From the NCBI GenBank assembly GCA_020072805.1, contig JAIQGC010000002.1, forward strand, positions 1 through 64,000: a stretch of DNA of 64,000 nucleotides. The letters are read 5' to 3'. Source of the DNA: Terriglobia bacterium. Lineage in GTDB: Bacteria > Acidobacteriota > Terriglobia > Acidiferrales > UBA7541. Under the pieces are notes generated by a model, which searched no databases, had not been told where the DNA came from, and worked only from the letters and a program-made list of their open reading frames with translations. The position numbers and the translations under genes were made by a program. Positions 56,312 to 64,000 of the stretch are shown piece after piece (the stretch's first letter is position 1; each line of letters begins with the position of its first letter).

Positions 56312-57511
56312 TCACTGCGTCGCGCCGATCTTCGCCGCCAGAACCTTTCCGGCAACTTCCCTGGCCTGCTGGGAAGTAAGCTGGGGGAACATGGGAAGAG
56401 AAAGAATTTCCGCGGACACGCGCTCGGTAACCGGAAAGTCTCCCTGCTTGTAGCCAAATCCTTCGTAGGCTTTTTGCAGATGCAGGGGCACCGGATAGTG
56501 AATGCCCGTGCCGATCCCGGCATCAGACAATTCGTTCTGCATCGCCACACGATCCTCAACGCGAATGACGTAGAGATGATAGACCGGGCGGGACCACTCC
56601 GGCTTGTAGGGAACGATCACGCCTTCCGCGGAGGCGAAGAGCTCGTCGTAGCGGAGGGCGGCGGCGCGGCGCTGCTCATTCCATTCGGCCAGGTGACGCA
56701 GCTTGACGCTGAGAATGCCGGCCTGGATGGCGTCGAGGCGGCCGTTGTAGCCTTCCACGTCATGGTAATACTTTTTGGCCTGGCCGTGATCACGCAGCAT
56801 GCGCATTTTTTGCGCGACCGCGAGATCGTTGGTGGTGGCCGCGCCGGCTTCGCCGCAGGCGCCCAGGTTCTTGCCGGGATAAAAGCTGAAACCCGCGGCG
56901 TGGCCCATCGACCCGGCCTTCCTCCAGCGGTTTTCCCGTTTCGAGAAATATTCCGCGCCATGCGCCTGGCAAGCGTCCTCGATCACGATCAGCTTGTAAC
57001 GCTCGGCCAGTTCCATGAGGGGGTCCATGTCGGCCATCTGTCCGTAGAGATGAACCGGAACAATGGCGGTGACCGGGCGCTTGAGGCGCAGATGCATGAG
57101 CCGGCCGGTTTCGCGGTTGACGATGCACTGCGTGCGGATGTACTCGCGCAGCTTTTCGGGGTCCATCGTATAGGTGCGTTCATCCACGTCCACGAAATCG
57201 GGCAGCGCGCCAGACTGGGAGATGGCCTCGGTGGTGGCGATAAAGGTGTTGGGAACGGTGATGACCACGTCGCCGGACTCTACGCCGGCGGCGATCAGCG
57301 CAAAGCGCAGCGCATCGGTGCCGCTGCTGACGCCCACGCAATGCCGGGCATCGCAAAAAGCGGCGAAGTCGCGCTCGAAGCCTTCGACGGCCGGCCCGCC
57401 AATGAAACCAGCGGTGCGCAAGGCCGAGCGAAAAACGGCAACCAGTTCTTCCTCCAGCTGCACGTGAGGAGACACCAGATCCAGAAAGGGAATTTTCGAT
57501 GTATTTGACAT
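56312..57511 (-). CDS. DegT/DnrJ/EryC1-family UDP-sugar aminotransferase (WbpE-like)
   Basis: GTDALRFALIAAGV, EDACQAHGAEYFSKRENRWRKAGSMGHAAGFSFYPGKNLGACGEAG. Start MSNTSKIPF. Confidence 0.92.
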   Translation of the reverse strand: MSNTSKIPFLDLVSPHVQLEEELVAVFRSALRTAGFIGGPAVEGFERDFAAFCDARHCVGVSSGTDALRFALIAAGVESGDVVITVPNTFIATTEAISQSGALPDFVDVDERTYTMDPEKLREYIRTQCIVNRETGRLMHLRLKRPVTAIVPVHLYGQMADMDPLMELAERYKLIVIEDACQAHGAEYFSKRENRWRKAGSMGHAAGFSFYPGKNLGACGEAGAATTNDLAVAQKMRMLRDHGQAKKYYHDVEGYNGRLDAIQAGILSVKLRHLAEWNEQRRAAALRYDELFASAEGVIVPYKPEWSRPVYHLYVIRVEDRVAMQNELSDAGIGTGIHYPVPLHLQKAYEGFGYKQGDFPVTERVSAEILSLPMFPQLTSQQAREVAGKVLAAKIGATQ

Positions 57512-57521
57512 GTTCGTGTCC

Positions 57522-58004
57522 TTATTTATCGGTGATGGTTCTAAAAAATTTGGCGGGATTCCCGGCCACGATGGAGTTGGCCGGCACATCCCTGGTGACC
57601 ATGCTGCCGGCGCCGACGATGGCGTTTTCGCCGATGGTGACATTGGAAAGAATGGTGGAGCCGGAGCCGATCGAGGCGCCTTTCTTTATGCAAGTGCGCT
57701 CGACCTTCCAGTCCTTTTCCGTCTGCAGTTGCCCGTCCGCCGCGGTGGCGCGGGGATAGGAGTCATTGATGAAGGTGACGCCATGGCCGATGAAGACGTC
57801 GTCCTCGATGGAGACGCCCTCGCAGACGAAAGTGTGGCTGGAAATTTTGCAGTTTTTGCCGACGGTGGCGTTCTTCTGGATCTCCACGAACGCGCCGATC
57901 TTGGTGTGGTCACCGATGGCGCAGCCGTATAGATTGATGAATTTGGACAGGCGCACGTCCTGGCCCAGCTTCACGTCGGGGGCGATGCAGCAGAATTCGC
58001 TCAT
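57522..58004 (-). CDS. Hexapeptide-repeat acyltransferase (WbpD-like)
   Basis: KIGAFVEIQKNATVGKNCKISSHTFVCEGVSIEDDVFIGHGVTFINDSYPRA. Start MSEFCCIAPD. Confidence 0.9.
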   Translation of the reverse strand: MSEFCCIAPDVKLGQDVRLSKFINLYGCAIGDHTKIGAFVEIQKNATVGKNCKISSHTFVCEGVSIEDDVFIGHGVTFINDSYPRATAADGQLQTEKDWKVERTCIKKGASIGSGSTILSNVTIGENAIVGAGSMVTRDVPANSIVAGNPAKFFRTITDK

Positions 58005-59140
58005 ATTCTGACGAGCTTTCCTCTCTCCTGGAGAGACTCTTCGGCGGCTTCCAGCATCTTGACCACGCGCAAACCGGCCCGGCCGTCGTTGAAGGGAGCC
58101 TTGTCGTTCAGGATGCAATCGGCGAAGTAGTTCAGCTCGACCTTCAGCGCTTCGGTCTGCTCCACCTTGGGAGCCCACATATCGCCGGTGCGGTAGCTGA
58201 CCAGAATGTCGTGCATGCCCTCGTGGCTGGTCTTCACGATGCCCTTGTCATAGACCTTGATCTTCTCGTCGGCTTCGAGGTCGTTCCAGACCAGCATCTT
58301 TTTTTCGCCGCCGATCAGCGTGGTGCGCACTTTCACCGGGGAAAGCCAGTTGACGTTGATGTGCGCGATGACGTTGCGCGGGTAATAGACGGTGAGATAA
58401 GCCACATCCACGTGGCCGTTGAGATGTTTCTCCCCGGTGGCCACCACGGCTTCGGCCTCCTCCTTGATCAGGTGGTCCATCACGGAAAGGTCGTGAGGCG
58501 CCAGATCCCATACGACGTTGACGTCATGCTGGAACAGCCCCAGGTTCACGCGCGTGGAATCGTAGTAGTACAGGTCGCCGAGCGTGCCATCGTCCACCAG
58601 CTGCTGAATTTTGCGCACTGCGCCGGTGAACAGGAAGGTGTGGTCCACCATGATCTTGAGGTTTTTGCGCTCGGCCAGCTCGATGAGGATTTCCGCCTGC
58701 TGGGCGTTGCAGGTGAAGGGCTTTTCCACGAATACGTGTTTGCCGTTTTCCAGCGCGGCCTTGGCCAGATCGAAATGCGTCCAGACGGGAGTAACCACGG
58801 CCACGGCGTCGACGTCCGGCGACTTGAGCATGTCGCAGCATTCCGAGGTTACGCGAACGCCCGGATAGGCCTTCTGCACGCGGCGCTGCGCGTCGGGGCT
58901 CTTGTCACAAACCGAAACAACCTGGCAGGAATCCAGAGACTGAAGATTGCGAACAACATTTGGTCCCCAATATCCGTAGCCGACGACGCCGAAACGGATG
59001 ACGTCGCTGGCGGTTCTTACTTTGGGAGCTTCCATTAACTCGATGCGGGTTTCGGACACGATCTCCTCTTTCCAGGATTCCGGGGGGACGGAGGATGCCT
59101 GTGGCAATTCGATCTGACTTCCTTCGGCACTGAACGGCAA
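58001..59140 (-). CDS. Gfo/Idh/MocA-family oxidoreductase (WbpB-like)
   Basis: FGVVGYGYWGPNVVRN, VFVEKPFTCN. Start uncertain (59140 or an internal ATG near 59035). Confidence 0.9.
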   Translation of the reverse strand: MPFSAEGSQIELPQASSVPPESWKEEIVSETRIELMEAPKVRTASDVIRFGVVGYGYWGPNVVRNLQSLDSCQVVSVCDKSPDAQRRVQKAYPGVRVTSECCDMLKSPDVDAVAVVTPVWTHFDLAKAALENGKHVFVEKPFTCNAQQAEILIELAERKNLKIMVDHTFLFTGAVRKIQQLVDDGTLGDLYYYDSTRVNLGLFQHDVNVVWDLAPHDLSVMDHLIKEEAEAVVATGEKHLNGHVDVAYLTVYYPRNVIAHINVNWLSPVKVRTTLIGGEKKMLVWNDLEADEKIKVYDKGIVKTSHEGMHDILVSYRTGDMWAPKVEQTEALKVELNYFADCILNDKAPFNDGRAGLRVVKMLEAAEESLQERGKLVRI

Positions 59141-59170
59141 AAATCGTTTGCGGAAGCGGCGGAGAAACTC

Positions 59171-60424
59171 TCAGTACGCGCCGTCTCCGGAAAACATCGC
59201 TCCTGGCGTCTTGAGAAGAATCTTCAAGTCCAGCCAGATGGTCCAGGTCCGGACATATTGCAGATCCAGGCGGACCATGTCGTCAAAGTTGGTGCGGCTG
59301 CGGCCATAGACCTGCCACAGGCCGGTGATGCCGGGCTTGGCCTCGAGAACGCGGCGGCGGTGCCAGATGTCATAGGCTTCAACTTCGTAGGGAATGGGCG
59401 GCCGCGGCCCCACCAGGGACATTTCCCCGAGCAGGACGTTGAAGAACTGGGGAAGTTCGTCCAGGCTGGTCTTGCGCAGGAAGCGCCCCACGCTGGTCAC
59501 GCGGGGATCCTGGGTGAGCTTGTAGACGCCTTCGCTGTTTTCCGCCGAAGGCATGGCTTCGGCCTGCCCGGCGATCAGGCTTTTCACGTATTCCTTGTGG
59601 ATGCGGTCGTCATTGGAGACATACATGGAGCGGAACTTCAGGAAAGTGAAGGGCGCGCCAAACTGGCCGATGCGCTTCTGGCGAAAAAGAACCGGGCCTT
59701 CCGAATTCAGGCGAATCGCGGCGGCAATGGCCAGAAACAAGGGCGAAAATACGATCACGGCAAGGAGGCTGCCGGCCAGATCCAGCGCGCGCTTGAACAC
59801 GCGCGGCAGTTTCTTTTTGTCCTTCGGCCCAAACACATCCGGATAGACCCGGGAACTGAAGGCCCGCGAGGGCTTCTCCCCGTCCCAATCCTCCGGAAAA
59901 ATTTCCAGGAAGAGACAGATCTGTCGGTGCTGCTGCGCCGTCAGATTCTCCTTGAGGGCCGCCGTGACCTTTTCCCGGATGGCCGCGCAGGCCGCGGCGC
60001 TGTCCTCGCCGATTTCCGAGAAGATTACGCCCAGAACACTGTCTCCCTTGTACCAGCCCGCGGTGTCCGTCTCGCGCATGGAAACGCCCAGCGCGCCGAC
60101 GATCTTCGGAAGGGTCTTCTCCATCTGCGGACCCTGGAACAGAGACTCCGCATCCAGCAGCATCAGGATGAAGCTCTTGCCAGAGCGCTCCGCGCGCTTG
60201 CGTTCGCGGCAAAGCATCTGCAAAAACAGATTTTCCTGGGCCAGGACGGGAGGTTCATAGCGCACTCCTGGTCCGGCGGCATTCCGGAGGCTCTTCCCCG
60301 TCTTCTTCGAGCCTGCCCGGCCTGCGGAAGGAGCTGTTTTCAAGGTCATCTCCTTCATCAAGCTGTCCATCCCCTGGTTGATCTGATCGCCCATCTCGCC
60401 GTTTCCGTTTCTGCAAAGTAGCAC
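59171..60424 (-). CDS. Polyprenyl-phosphate sugar transferase (priming glycosyltransferase) with N-terminal GGDEF-like region
   Basis: [66 protein letters not shown]. Confidence 0.93.
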   Translation of the reverse strand: MLLCRNGNGEMGDQINQGMDSLMKEMTLKTAPSAGRAGSKKTGKSLRNAAGPGVRYEPPVLAQENLFLQMLCRERKRAERSGKSFILMLLDAESLFQGPQMEKTLPKIVGALGVSMRETDTAGWYKGDSVLGVIFSEIGEDSAAACAAIREKVTAALKENLTAQQHRQICLFLEIFPEDWDGEKPSRAFSSRVYPDVFGPKDKKKLPRVFKRALDLAGSLLAVIVFSPLFLAIAAAIRLNSEGPVLFRQKRIGQFGAPFTFLKFRSMYVSNDDRIHKEYVKSLIAGQAEAMPSAENSEGVYKLTQDPRVTSVGRFLRKTSLDELPQFFNVLLGEMSLVGPRPPIPYEVEAYDIWHRRRVLEAKPGITGLWQVYGRSRTNFDDMVRLDLQYVRTWTIWLDLKILLKTPGAMFSGDGAY

Positions 60425-60480
60425 CCGCCCTGCGGCGGCTTCGCCAACCCTATCCTTCGCCAGTTCCGAACAAATTCTGC

Positions 60481-61080
60481 TCAGACAGCCAAAGCTGCCG
60501 GCGCTCCCAGGAGCGCATTGCGCCCTTCCAGAACCGGGCGGACGCAGGCAACATCAATCTCCACGGCCACCGAGCGCTGCAGCAAAGTCACCGCCAGGAT
60601 CAGACGATGGCGGCCTTTGATCTCCTCCAAAATTCCCGTCAAGCCATGGAGCGGGCCGCTTCCAATCTGCACGCGCTCGCCAATTTGCAGAAATGGCCAG
60701 GGCTGGCTGGGCAAGCCGGAGTTCACCACGGTCTGGATTCCGGCAATTTCCTCGTCCGCAATGGCGATAGGAGTCTTGCCCACCCCAACCACTCCAATCA
60801 CGCCGGGCGTAACCAGAATCGGCAAGCGCGCCTGCGGATCGAAGCGGCAAAACACATACCCAGGAAAGAGCGGTTGTTCGATTTCCTGCATGCGGTCCGA
60901 CCAGCGCCGCTTTTCAACATACATGGGGAGAAAGAATTCATACCCCTTGCCCTGCAGGTGTACGGCAACGGCACTTTCGAAACGCGTTCTCACGTGTAGA
61001 GCAAACCAACGCGATGCAAAGCTTGAACTCAATTGGTCCTCTCCGTCGTTACCCGCTTTGAACTTGCTGACCGCATCCAT
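60481..61080 (-). CDS. NusG-family transcription antiterminator paralog (RfaH/UpxY-like)
   Basis: WFALHVRTRFESAVAVHLQGKGYEFFLPMY, QPLFPGYVFCRFD, C-terminal KOW-like segment. Confidence 0.88.
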   Translation of the reverse strand: MDAVSKFKAGNDGEDQLSSSFASRWFALHVRTRFESAVAVHLQGKGYEFFLPMYVEKRRWSDRMQEIEQPLFPGYVFCRFDPQARLPILVTPGVIGVVGVGKTPIAIADEEIAGIQTVVNSGLPSQPWPFLQIGERVQIGSGPLHGLTGILEEIKGRHRLILAVTLLQRSVAVEIDVACVRPVLEGRNALLGAPAALAV

Positions 61081-61086
61081 CTTCCC

Positions 61087-61096
61087 AAGCTACCGC
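61087..61096 (-). promoter_or_regulatory. Candidate ops-like element in the leader of the NusG paralog
   Basis: Minus strand GCGGTAGCTT versus E. coli ops GGCGGTAGCGTGC. Confidence 0.35.
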
Positions 61097-61140
61097 TATT
61101 CGAGTCCCATTAGAGAGAGGCTAGGACTCAAATTAGGTAA

Positions 61141-61156
61141 TGCAAATACCTGGCCA
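61141..61156 (-). promoter_or_regulatory. Candidate sigma-54 (-24/-12) promoter
   Basis: Minus strand TGGCCAGGTATTTGCA against consensus TGGCACGNNNNTTGCW, with GG-N10-GC spacing. Confidence 0.5.
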
Positions 61157-61412
61157 ATCTCTTGCACAAACTGAAAAACTCTAATTCGTTTACTTACATC
61201 AACTTACAAGAGCAGTATGGTGCCGAGATATTGTTCCGCGCAGCCTGCTGGAGAAAAGCCGAACACCAATTTCCAGGTTTGGGCAAATTCTTTCCACAGC
61301 TTAAACCTTTTATTTTCTGTAACATGCGCGCTTCACCCAAAAATAAGGTTTCATGGCTGCGCAAATCTGCTGCCTGCTTGAAATCGCCCTTCTTAGCCAT
61401 CGGCTTGGCCCG

Positions 61413-62327
61413 TCATACGGGCATCTCCTTGGTTTCCTTATAAGGGTATTGCCCGCTATAGGCGTGCGCTTGTTCGGCGCGGTTCAGGACAATGCCGAGC
61501 AGGTTCTTTTCGCGCATCGCCTGACAGGCTCTCTGCGCATCTTCCACGCTGGTTGTGCCGGCCCCGACCACCATCAGGACGCTGTCGCAAACTCTCGTGA
61601 GGATGCCAGCGTCCGAGACGGGCAGGATGGGAGGAGAATCCACAATAATCCATTCGAAAACGGGGGCCATGCGCTCGATCAGTTTTCCGAAACGCTCCCC
61701 GGCAATCAATTCCGTAGGGTCGGAAACCGGAGTGCCTCCGGGAATGAGGCACAAATTGCCAAGCCCCCCGAACTGCAGAACCTCAAATTCCGTGGCCTTG
61801 CCGCTGAGATAATCGGAAAGCCCGGGCCCGAGGGAAGCGCCGAAGGGCTTATGGAGATTGGAATTGCGCAGATCCGCGTCAATCATCAGGACGCGGCGGT
61901 CGCTCTGCCAGGCAATCGCCTGGGCGAGATTACTGGCGACATAGGTTTTGCCATCGCCGGCCACGGCGCTGGTTACCAATAGGGAGCGAAAAGGCTTGTT
62001 TTCCCGGGCAAGATACAGGCGCGAGCGCAGACCGCGGAACTGTTCCGCCCCGGCATTGGGATTATTGCTCCTGGCAAAGGCCAGCAAACCGGGGTTCGTC
62101 ATCCAAACATGCTTGGCGCAGCGAGAGCGCAACTGATCGAAGCGGATAAACTCTTCCGAGCTCTTAGCCTCCGCCCCGGAAACCCGCTCCGCTACATGGG
62201 TGGAAGCCGATTCGATCGATCCGCTTTCCTCATCGGCCGGAATGGTGGTGACGGGCCCCGGGAATTTCTGGAGACTGCTCTCCCGCTCCTTTTGAGCCTT
62301 CCGTAATGCGTCATGAATTCTGCTCAT
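61413..62327 (-). CDS. CpsD/CapB-family tyrosine-protein kinase / P-loop ATPase
   Basis: LLVTSAVAGDGKTYVASNLAQAIA, VLMIDADLR, WIIVDSPPILPVSDA. Confidence 0.9.
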   Translation of the reverse strand: MSRIHDALRKAQKERESSLQKFPGPVTTIPADEESGSIESASTHVAERVSGAEAKSSEEFIRFDQLRSRCAKHVWMTNPGLLAFARSNNPNAGAEQFRGLRSRLYLARENKPFRSLLVTSAVAGDGKTYVASNLAQAIAWQSDRRVLMIDADLRNSNLHKPFGASLGPGLSDYLSGKATEFEVLQFGGLGNLCLIPGGTPVSDPTELIAGERFGKLIERMAPVFEWIIVDSPPILPVSDAGILTRVCDSVLMVVGAGTTSVEDAQRACQAMREKNLLGIVLNRAEQAHAYSGQYPYKETKEMPV

Positions 62328-63322
62328 GGCTTCCTCTCTGAACTGGCTCCCGCGCCGCTCCGTACGCTCTCGGCTCCATACAGGAAACTTCTCAGGTTCT
62401 GAAGCAGCGTTTCCACCTGCACAATGGAAGACCGGACCGAATCCACGGTGGGATCCGGAGCAGGAGGCGCCAGGGAAGCAACGGGAGCAACTCGAGCAAC
62501 GGGAGAAACCGTGTCCAGTTGAAATTCCCGGGCCACTTCCTCCACGACGGACGGCGGGATGGGCTTGAGCTCGTCGGCAAAAGCGTTAATCAGCGAATGT
62601 TCGCAGAGCAGATTGACCACGCGGGGAATGCCATGGGCATAATTAAAAATGGCCTCGATGGCTTCGCTGGAGAAAACCGGGCCGCCCTTGCTGCCGGCAA
62701 CGCGCAGGCGTTCCGCGACATAGGCGTGGGTTTCCTCCCGGGTCAGCGGCATCGTCTTGCAGCGCAGCATGATGCGCTGGCGCAGTTGCCGGAGTTGGGG
62801 GCGCTGGACGATCTCTTCGAGTTCGGGCTGGCCGGAGAGCACGATTTGCAGCAGTTTCCCGTTGGGCGTTTCCAGATTGGTGAGCAGGCGCACTTCCTCC
62901 AGCAGCGCTTCGGAAAGGTTCTGGGCCTCATCGATAATCAGGACGGTGGTCTTGCCCTTGCGGTAGCGGTCCAGCAGCCACTGGTTCAACTTCATCAGCA
63001 TCTGGCTTTTAATGCGCGACTCGCAGGCAATGCCGAAATCGGCGAGAATGAAATCGAAAAGCTGGCGAACGCTGAGAAACTGGGAGTTGAATACGTAGGC
63101 GGTGGCCACATCCTGCTCGCGCAGCCAGTCCAGGAGCCGGTTCAGCAGAGTGGTCTTTCCGGTGCCCACTTCGCCGGTCAGCAGCAGGAATCCCTTGCGG
63201 GTTTGGATGCCGTAGGTCAGGCCCGCCAAAGCCTCCTGAATGGCCTTGGTGCGATAGAGATAGCGCGGGTCCGGGCTGACCGTAAAGGGAGTGTCCCGCA
63301 ATTCAAAGAAATTTCTGTACAT
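62324..63322 (-). CDS. ExeA-like AAA ATPase (as in XrtA/PEP-CTERM-type EPS loci)
   Basis: MYRNFFELRDTPFTVSPDPRYLYRT, LLLTGEVGTGKTTLLNRLL, VLIIDEAQNLSEALLEEVRLLTNLET. Confidence 0.92.
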   Translation of the reverse strand: MYRNFFELRDTPFTVSPDPRYLYRTKAIQEALAGLTYGIQTRKGFLLLTGEVGTGKTTLLNRLLDWLREQDVATAYVFNSQFLSVRQLFDFILADFGIACESRIKSQMLMKLNQWLLDRYRKGKTTVLIIDEAQNLSEALLEEVRLLTNLETPNGKLLQIVLSGQPELEEIVQRPQLRQLRQRIMLRCKTMPLTREETHAYVAERLRVAGSKGGPVFSSEAIEAIFNYAHGIPRVVNLLCEHSLINAFADELKPIPPSVVEEVAREFQLDTVSPVARVAPVASLAPPAPDPTVDSVRSSIVQVETLLQNLRSFLYGAESVRSGAGASSERKP

Positions 63323-63328
63323 TTCCGT

Positions 63329-64000
63329 CTAGACTCCCACTTCCAGCTTCTGACCTCTTGAAGATTCTTCCGCCCTGATAATTTCAAACTCTCCTTCATG
63401 CCCCCTGCTGGGTTTGAGTTTCGGAATCAGAGCCAGGGCGGGCACGCCGAGGAGGAGTTCGACATCGCGCTCGGTGCGCAGCGCCGTATTCTGCAGCTCG
63501 ATGCCGTAGGCCAGGCCCAGACCCAGAAGCAGGCCGCCGGCGAATCCTCCCAGTGCAAAGTACGACCTCTTCGGGAAGGAGGGCCTCTGCGGGAGACTGG
63601 GGGCATCCAGCACGCGAAACTGTTCGCCCTGCTGGCGGCGTTCCAGATCGGTGGCCATTTCCGACTGGTTCTGCTTTTTCAGGAGATCGGTGTACATCTC
63701 GAAAGCCGTTTGATAATCGCGGGTGAGCGATTTGTATTCCTGCTCGACCTGCGGGGTAGCCTGGACACGGTCCTGGAGGGCGCGGATTTTCTGCTGGAGC
63801 TGTTCCTGCTCGCGGAGTTTCTGCTTGATGATCATGTCGGACTGGCGGAGTTGCGCGCGCAACTGCTGAATCTGCGCCGGCTCGACCGCAGACACGTCCT
63901 GGGCGGAACTAACCCCCTGCATCTGGTTGGATTCCTCGCGCAGTTCCTTGCGCAGTTGCGCGATATCATTCTTCGCCTTGATGACGTCGGGGTGGTCATC
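63329..64000 (-). CDS. Polysaccharide chain-length determinant / GumC-like protein, C-terminal part (runs off the window)
   Basis: Coiled coil after HPDVIKAKNDIAQLRKELREESNQ, reading in frame to the window edge; C-terminal TM YFALGGFAGGLLLGLGLAYGIE. Confidence 0.88.
   Translation of the reverse strand, partial: DDHPDVIKAKNDIAQLRKELREESNQMQGVSSAQDVSAVEPAQIQQLRAQLRQSDMIIKQKLREQEQLQQKIRALQDRVQATPQVEQEYKSLTRDYQTAFEMYTDLLKKQNQSEMATDLERRQQGEQFRVLDAPSLPQRPSFPKRSYFALGGFAGGLLLGLGLAYGIELQNTALRTERDVELLLGVPALALIPKLKPSRGHEGEFEIIRAEESSRGQKLEVGV

Overview
The window is high-GC bacterial DNA, probably Acidobacteriota by gene content (inference, no search run). It has three zones. (1) About 0-22 kb is ordinary housekeeping: MBL hydrolase, M16 peptidase, rlmN, a dapD/dapA/dapB/M20 lysine cluster, a large zinc metalloprotease, pgeF, acpS, mtaB, a LuxR-type regulator and metH. 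Its intergenic spaces are unusually rich in dispersed structured repeats: strand-biased hairpins, a ~230-bp element with terminal inverted repeats flanking rlmN, hairpins whose stem changes inside a constant frame, and heptad arrays. (2) 21.3-32.5 kb is a minus-strand operon-like block: a 2562-aa hybrid NRPS-PKS (A-T-KS-AT-T-C-T-TE), an Sfp-type phosphopantetheinyl transferase, a GT2, a VanZ-like protein and a DegT aminotransferase. The A domain reads as Gly-type and the AT as malonyl-type. The last module has no A domain, and the TE has Cys in place of Ser and no recognisable catalytic His. (3) 34-64 kb is a large exopolysaccharide locus: rfbABCD, glycosyltransferases, Wzx, Wzy, chain-length/tyrosine-kinase/ATPase export genes, a priming sugar transferase, WbpB/D/E-like genes, two FemAB-like proteins, an AsnB-like protein lacking the N-terminal Cys, a YdjC-GT2 fusion and a NusG paralog. 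The NusG paralog is preceded by a sigma-54-like promoter and an ops-like element. Closely related GT2 paralogs in zones 2 and 3 suggest the NRPS-PKS operon and the EPS locus may be linked. No rRNA, tRNA, CRISPR array, transposase or phage genes were recognised.
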